From contig NC_088795.1 of assembly GCF_011386835.1 (NCBI RefSeq), positions 102,174,434 to 102,238,433 on the forward strand: a stretch of DNA of 64,000 bases, given 5' to 3'. This DNA comes from Chrysemys picta bellii (Eukaryota > Chordata > Testudines > Emydidae). Positions within the stretch are counted from its first letter, which is position 1. Every line of letters starts with the position of its first letter. Of this stretch, positions 58,888 through 64,000 are shown in pieces. The notes below the pieces were generated by a model. The model did no database searches. It was not told the DNA's origin and was given only the letters and a program-made list of their open reading frames with translations. The position numbers and the translations under genes are program-made.

Positions 58888-61861
58888 TAGGTGACTAAGT
58901 CCGGTTGAAAATTAAAACTTGTCCAATATTGGGGGAATCCTGGATATCTTGTGAATATTATGGCTCTTTCATATATGTAAAACTTTAAAGCAGGATTTCA
59001 TGGTTCAGTCAAGTGTAGTGTTGGATGTCTATCAACCTATGACTTAGAGGAACAATTCTGAAGTTCTAATACTCAATACTAAAAATGGATACTTCCAAAT
59101 GAAATTGGAGCCTATCCGTTTGTGTGTGTATGATAATCAGGAATAGTGGGACTGGTTTGCAAATGCTCGGTGAAGCCAAAAAAGCCCAAATTATCAACAT
59201 TGGACTGGTTTTGTTGAAAATATACTACTTTATTTCTCCAAGTGAGGAACTGCTGCATGTTTTAAAGCGTAATAGAATTTAAAGTGTATTAGACAAAGAT
59301 CTCCTCTTCTAGGAGTCTGTCTAGTGAATTTTCATTCTTTTCAATTGTCATACATCTCGCCATCTCATAAATGATTCACGGGGTGCCCAGAGGTGTAGTT
59401 AAGGAAGGCAAACTGATGTCATGAATGCATGTTTGTTTAAAGCTCTATTAATAATGAATGGGCTCCCCTGTAGGGTACAGAATACAATACTTCAATCTAA
59501 TGAATGGAGACATTAAACTTGGGTCTGCTTTTACTTACATAATGTATTTTGTTTGTCCCTTTTCACAGATCTTTTTGAATAATGGCATAAAAAAGGTCTG
59601 ATTATGTAGCCCTTACTCATTTATGTAGTCCTATTCAAGTAAATGGGATTAAATTAACACTTTCGTTTGTAAAATATATAAATCTTCCTGCATATCGTAT
59701 TTAACTCTGGAAGGTGCTTGCATAACACAGTGACTTGTGCTTCTTTGATCTTGGGGTTCTGTGGGTGCTGGTTCAGTCCCCAGTGTAATTTAGAACAGAT
59801 CTAGTTTTGAAGGCTGCCAGCAGCCCTCAGGGGACTTTTCAACAGCCAGCAATTGCAGAGGCTTAGAAGAGGATTCTCCAATGGCTGCACCCATGGGGTT
59901 TAGGGCAGGTTCTGGGCTCCCATTTTTTAAAAAAATTTTCAAAAATGTCATGCATTTGATGAATTCCTGTTGGCTTTCCTCATGAAACATTTCAGTTCTA
60001 CCATTACAAATTTTGTATTTGTAGTTTCCTCTCCCACGTGCAACTGCATGGAGATTTATGCTGAGGTTTTCAGCGATCCTGTTAATGTTTCTGAAGTCTT
60101 TTCTGTATGCAAGGCCCTACCTTTCTTTCCCGAGGGGTTCAATATCTTCTCTCAGAAAGCCCAGCTTCTGCCATAATGCTTAACATTTTGAAAAGCTCTT
60201 TCTAGGATCTGTTTGTCAATGATATTCTTAAAAGCACCGGCTTCAATGTATTTATTGTTAACTAGGGTTTTATTTGTGACTTCTGCAGATATTCAGTGCT
60301 TCAGTTAACATTAATCTTCATCTCTTCAAACTCTGCTTTATGAATGCTGTGAAGAAGCCTGGCCTAATAGATTATCTGATAAAAACTAAAAACAAAATTA
60401 GTTTGCTAAACTTTGAGATGTTAATACTGATCTATTTTTATCGGATAGTATTTGGACACAAGTGAAGAACTGATGCATTTCTTGGGGGTATATAATGTTT
60501 TTTTTTTTCAATTTGCATTCAGATTAATGATTGTTTTTTGTAATTTCATACACAGAAGCTTAAACAGAGAGCCTAAAATTCCTGTTCTTTCTCTGATTTT
60601 TGCAGCCAACAAATGTATCAGAAATCTTCATTTCAATTTACTCCCATTGTTAAGCAGAATTTTAGAAGGTTTAGCTTTCAATTCTTTTGAGTTTCGTTCC
60701 CAGTCAAGTATCCATAATGGCTTTTATTCTAATGCAGCTTTTGAGTTCCATAACAGGAAGCATAATATAGTACCACAGAGCACTTGTTCTAATGTAATTC
60801 AGCATTATTTTATATTTGTCGCAGAGAGGATAGTCATTAGGGTCTAATCCAGCATGTTGCTGATCAGCTCCTACAAACTGCTGAGCATCTTCAGCACCCT
60901 AAAAGAACCATTTGGCACATTACAGGACTGGGCCTTTGGTGCATCGGGAGAGGGTGGGCATTCCAGGCCTAAGCAATATCATGGAAGAGTGCTCAAAAAT
61001 CAGAATAGGAGAAATACCTAAAAGATGTATTTTAGAAAAATGGCTAGTGAGGAGTGTAATCTAAAGAAGTATGAATAGTGGGCAGAACAATTACCACAGT
61101 GGAAGCAGAATCCATCTCTCCAACATGAGGAATTCCATGAGAACAATAGCTAACTAATGAGACAGGTTATACTGTATATGAAAGAGACTGCTGCAGCCTT
61201 TTCTTTCTCCCTCTTAGCTGTCAGGAAGCACTTGGTGGATACTTTGTATCCGAAGATAGTATCATAACAAATAATGAAAGAAACAAACATTGGGATGGAA
61301 AGCTCAGAATATAACTAGAGTCAAATAGAGTAAATTATAGAGAACAGTAATATTGTATAGGAAACTCTTGAAAGTATAACATGTAATTAGATACGAGTTT
61401 AGAGATTAGATATAGGAATTTAAATAATTTAAAGACCTAGCAATAGATTAGTAGGGGAAGCATACATCTTGTAAATTTGAAAGTTACAATTACATGATTT
61501 ATTATTTAATATATTCAAATCTAAACAACAATTTTCAAGACTAGCACTACAGCAAAGCAAGAGAGGAACCAGACACAAATTCAGAATGGATAAATTCCAT
61601 ATATTTTCTTTTACCTGGCTAAGGTTTAAGGATGAGGGAGAATGGCAGGGGGAGAGGAGGGAACCTTCCTCTGAAGGTTCATTGATTTATGAAATTTTGG
61701 GAAAGAACTGTATAAAAATACCAAGCAGAAGAAGAAGTGTCAGAAAAACCAGAAGGCAGGCACAATCTGATTTGGAATGATCTTTCTTTAGAACAAGGAA
61801 TTCCGGAAGACCTCACATTAAAAACCTAGAGTAGCTACTTAATAAGTAGTATTTTTCACTC
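58888..61861. other. No gene or repeat recognised
   Basis: AT-rich non-coding DNA. The 131-codon open frame at 60452-60847 has no recognisable motif and is probably chance. Confidence 0.4.
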
Positions 61862-61925
61862 AAGTTTTTGTCATCTGAGGATCTCAAATCACTTTACAAG
61901 ATCAGTATATTTCAGAGACAGATGT
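61862..61925 (-). mobile_element. MIR-like SINE tail fragment
   Basis: TTTTTGTCATCTGAGGATCTCAAATCACTTTACAAGATC, reversed, is the TTGTAAAGTGATTTGAGATCCTCAG tail of the same MIR-like SINE type as 46187-46310. Confidence 0.5.
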
Positions 61926-62329
61926 GAGCATTTCTGACCGTGTTAAAACATAGTCCCACCATCCCTACATAACCACAGTGTCTACCATGATATTGCAGTA
62001 TGCACAAGGCCTGTCTGAGGAATTTGGGAAGGTTAATGAAATGTTTCTTTGGGACTTGCCAAACATCACTAACTCTGTGTGTGCGCGCAGACGCACATGT
62101 GCATGTATAGGAGGGGAATTTTCAGGTCCTACCAGTCTCCCACTGCAGGAGAAGTAGTGCTAGTGGAGTCCATGTATATTAACATTTTGCAAGAGGCTTT
62201 ATTAAAATAAGCTTCAGATCTGGGCATGATGAAAGGCTGTTTGTGCATTGTGGTGAATTTTAATTCCTTATAAAAATTTTACTTATTGGCCATAAAAACA
62301 CTCCTTTGCACTACCGTTATTTTTTTTTT
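61926..62329. other. No gene recognised
   Basis: Non-coding. A GTGTGTGCGCGCAGACGCACATGTGCATG tract lies at about 62077-62106. Confidence 0.4.
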
Positions 62330-62425
62330 TTATAGATGGGGGATAAAAGACGAAAGAACTAAATGGCTTAACCAAGTCCAAAATGGGAGTTGGTGTCAGA
62401 GAAGGGTTAGAATAATACCTGCTCT
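62330..62425 (-). mobile_element. MIR-like SINE fragment
   Basis: ATAGATGGGGGATAAAAGACG...GAACTAAATGGCTTAACCAAGTC...GGTGTCAGAGAAGGGTTAGAA follows the reversed order of a MIR-like body (TTGGACTTGGTTAAGCCATT). A tRNA-like head scrap, CCTCCTAGTGGTTAGAGATAATCC, follows at about 62462-62485 on the plus strand. Confidence 0.5.
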
Positions 62426-63451
62426 GACACAAACTCCAACGATAGCCTTTCTCTGATTTGCACCTCCTAGTGGTTAGAGATAATCCTGTCTCCTCAGAAG
62501 ACAAGCTGACACGGGTTCAGGCATCTGGGTGGAAGGGAGTTTTCATCAATGCTGTCAACAGCTCTCTGAATAGTATGCCCTGAACACTAGTGAACTCGCA
62601 TAGGACCCTGCTAAAGGTCAAGGGGGTTGTGTTCCTGGTGTTCACTGACCCTTAAGGCCATATCATAAATCATAGAAGGGAGGACCATGAACAATTATTT
62701 TTTTTAATGCAAAATGACTGATTCACCTTCAAGTCGGATGCTAGGTTATAATTATGTATTGTGTTTACCTTTTCAAGCTATCTTTTCAAGGAAACGGGCT
62801 AGAAGCTTGCTTTTTTTAAAATGAAAACTGATGTTTGCTGTGGTATTTCCAAATCCCTCACATCACATAGAGTCAGTAGTCATGGATTTAGTGAGTCCGC
62901 CTGTGCTGCTATGACTTTTTATGTGACCTTTTGGGTGAAATTCATGTGCAAAGGTCTAGCACAAGGCCTATGCATCAGCTGAGCCCTGTTTAAGACCTAT
63001 TTTGGTTCTGGTCCTCACCCACAGTAGGGAATTCTACCCTTCCTGAGAACATGCTAGCTGAAAGGAACAGTAGCAAATGCTACTGACAGGAAACTGAATT
63101 TTAAGCAAATATTTCAGACAAAGTGCATTAGAAATTTGTAATTGGGTTTTCTCCAGAAATCTGATTCAAAGGCTTATACTAATGCAGTCGGGGAATAGGA
63201 ACATGACCTCTGAATCCAATCACAAAAGCTCCGATTGTGAATACCCAAAGCAGCATGCAGAGTAAGCAGTTTGTGAGCAATATGTAAGCTGAAACATATA
63301 TACACATAAAACATTCTTGGAATAATTCTGAAAAGCAAACTACTGGAAATCATGACATTTGTGGAAAATTTGTAAGGCGAATAAAGAGCTAAATATGATT
63401 AAGTTGTTCCCTCTGAACAATAAATATCATTATTTTTCTGTTACAAATAGG
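62426..63451. other. No gene recognised
   Basis: Non-coding DNA apart from the SINE head scrap near 62462-62485. Confidence 0.4.
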
Positions 63452-63555
63452 AGGCACAGAAAGATGATCTGACACCAGGGTCACACAGCAAATAAATGAC
63501 CAAGCCAGGACTAGAACTGATGTCTTGACTCCCGGTCCCTCACTTTAATCTCTAG
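63452..63555 (-). mobile_element. MIR-like SINE
   Basis: GAGGCACAGAAAGATGATCTGACACC...GGTCACACAGCAAATAAATGACCAAGCCAGGACTAGAACTGATG...GACTCCCGGTCCCTCACTTTAATCTCTAG is the reversed body and tRNA-like head of a MIR-like SINE. It is well preserved relative to the other scraps. Confidence 0.65.
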
Positions 63556-64000
63556 ACACATTGCGTTTGTAGGAAGCTAATTAGAAGATGCATGTTATCA
63601 CTATACACTATAAATCTAAGAAAATTACTGATGTCGGGGCCTAGTGATAAGTATATGTTATTTTTAAGATGCTGAATTTATCTTTTAGTTAATCATATAG
63701 AAAGATCTGTGAGTTTAAGTGGTGTCTGCTTTGCTACTTCTCCTTTATTATTACTCTCGTAAGAAGACTATTCATAACCCCTTAACAATCCACTACATCA
63801 CAGGTGGCCTTCATATAAAAGAAATAGAAAAGGTGCAGAAAACTGCACAATTCAGTTACTTGGGGAATCAGTCTCCTATTCTTTTTTTAAGAATAAAGAT
63901 GTTTTCTCTGCCTTTCTGTATAACTATGAAATGCTCTCAAAGGGAGTGGGAAGGAAGGATGCTTAAAGACCATTTGCGTTTGTGTCAAATATAAAAACGA
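63556..64000. other. No gene or repeat recognised
   Basis: Non-coding. A 91-codon open frame at 63719-63994 shows a KEIEKVQKTAQF.YL-like segment that only vaguely recalls CR1 ORF2 (the EKVQRRAT block), too weak to call. Confidence 0.35.

Noticed and set aside
60452..60847. 131-codon plus-strand open frame
   Set aside because: Low-complexity Phe-rich translation without motif; treated as chance.
63719..63994. CR1 ORF2 fragment
   Set aside because: A faint EKVQKTAQ-like segment only. No neighbouring CR1 blocks or 3' tail follow.

Overview
The window is nuclear DNA from a sauropsid vertebrate, most probably a cryptodiran turtle. The main evidence is a tRNA-derived SINE of the turtle Cry I type at about 52785-52962, several copies of turtle-like CR1 LINEs, and a large Harbinger DNA transposon of a kind I know from turtle genomes. 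Nothing looks prokaryotic, viral (beyond solitary LTRs) or organellar. I could not identify any exon of a host protein-coding gene, any rRNA or snRNA, or any free-standing tRNA gene. The window therefore reads as intergenic or deep intronic DNA, and the only recognisable coding sequences belong to transposable elements. Species and family assignments rest on remembered family features, not on a search.

Layout. 1-2860: AT-rich DNA with two old LINE reverse-transcriptase fragments in opposite orientation. 2864-7679: a complete two-gene Harbinger element flanked by TTA, carrying a spliced Myb/SANT-like gene (+) and a DDE transposase gene (-) that converge; each carries one clear inactivating lesion. 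7680-17580: mostly unrecognised DNA with an old fold-back repeat, an interspersed repeat and two hAT termini or elements. 17580-24100: a CR1 3' end and three hAT-type elements with 8-bp duplications, one of them GC-rich with an alternating inverted array. 25700-29030: two probable minus-strand LTRs around an old CR1. 31480-32110: a fold-back repeat, an interspersed repeat and a Harbinger MITE. 34288-39260: five elements nested in one another. 45350-46820: fold-back element, SINE inserted in SINE, CR1. 51166-52962: a long 5'-truncated CR1 followed at once by a Cry I SINE. 55952-57141: a second copy of the 27965 LTR family. 58605-58887: a second Harbinger MITE. 61860-63555: three MIR-like SINE fragments. 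The remaining stretches hold only simple repeats or nothing I recognise.

How the parts relate. In Harbinger elements a Myb-like protein helps the nuclease reach DNA. Here both reading frames survive almost whole and the intron joins in phase, but the Myb-like frame shifts near 3509 and the transposase has an in-frame TGA at 7046-7048. The two short Harbinger MITEs share the terminal motif of the large element and were probably moved by the same or a sister transposase. The Cry I SINE ends in a CR1-like tail, which fits the known dependence of this SINE on CR1 machinery. I found no previously undescribed biological system. The strongest items for a second look are the near-intact Harbinger, its subterminal palindrome and TTCGAC motif clusters, its duplicated transposase 3' end, the datable nested stack, and the GC-rich hAT element.
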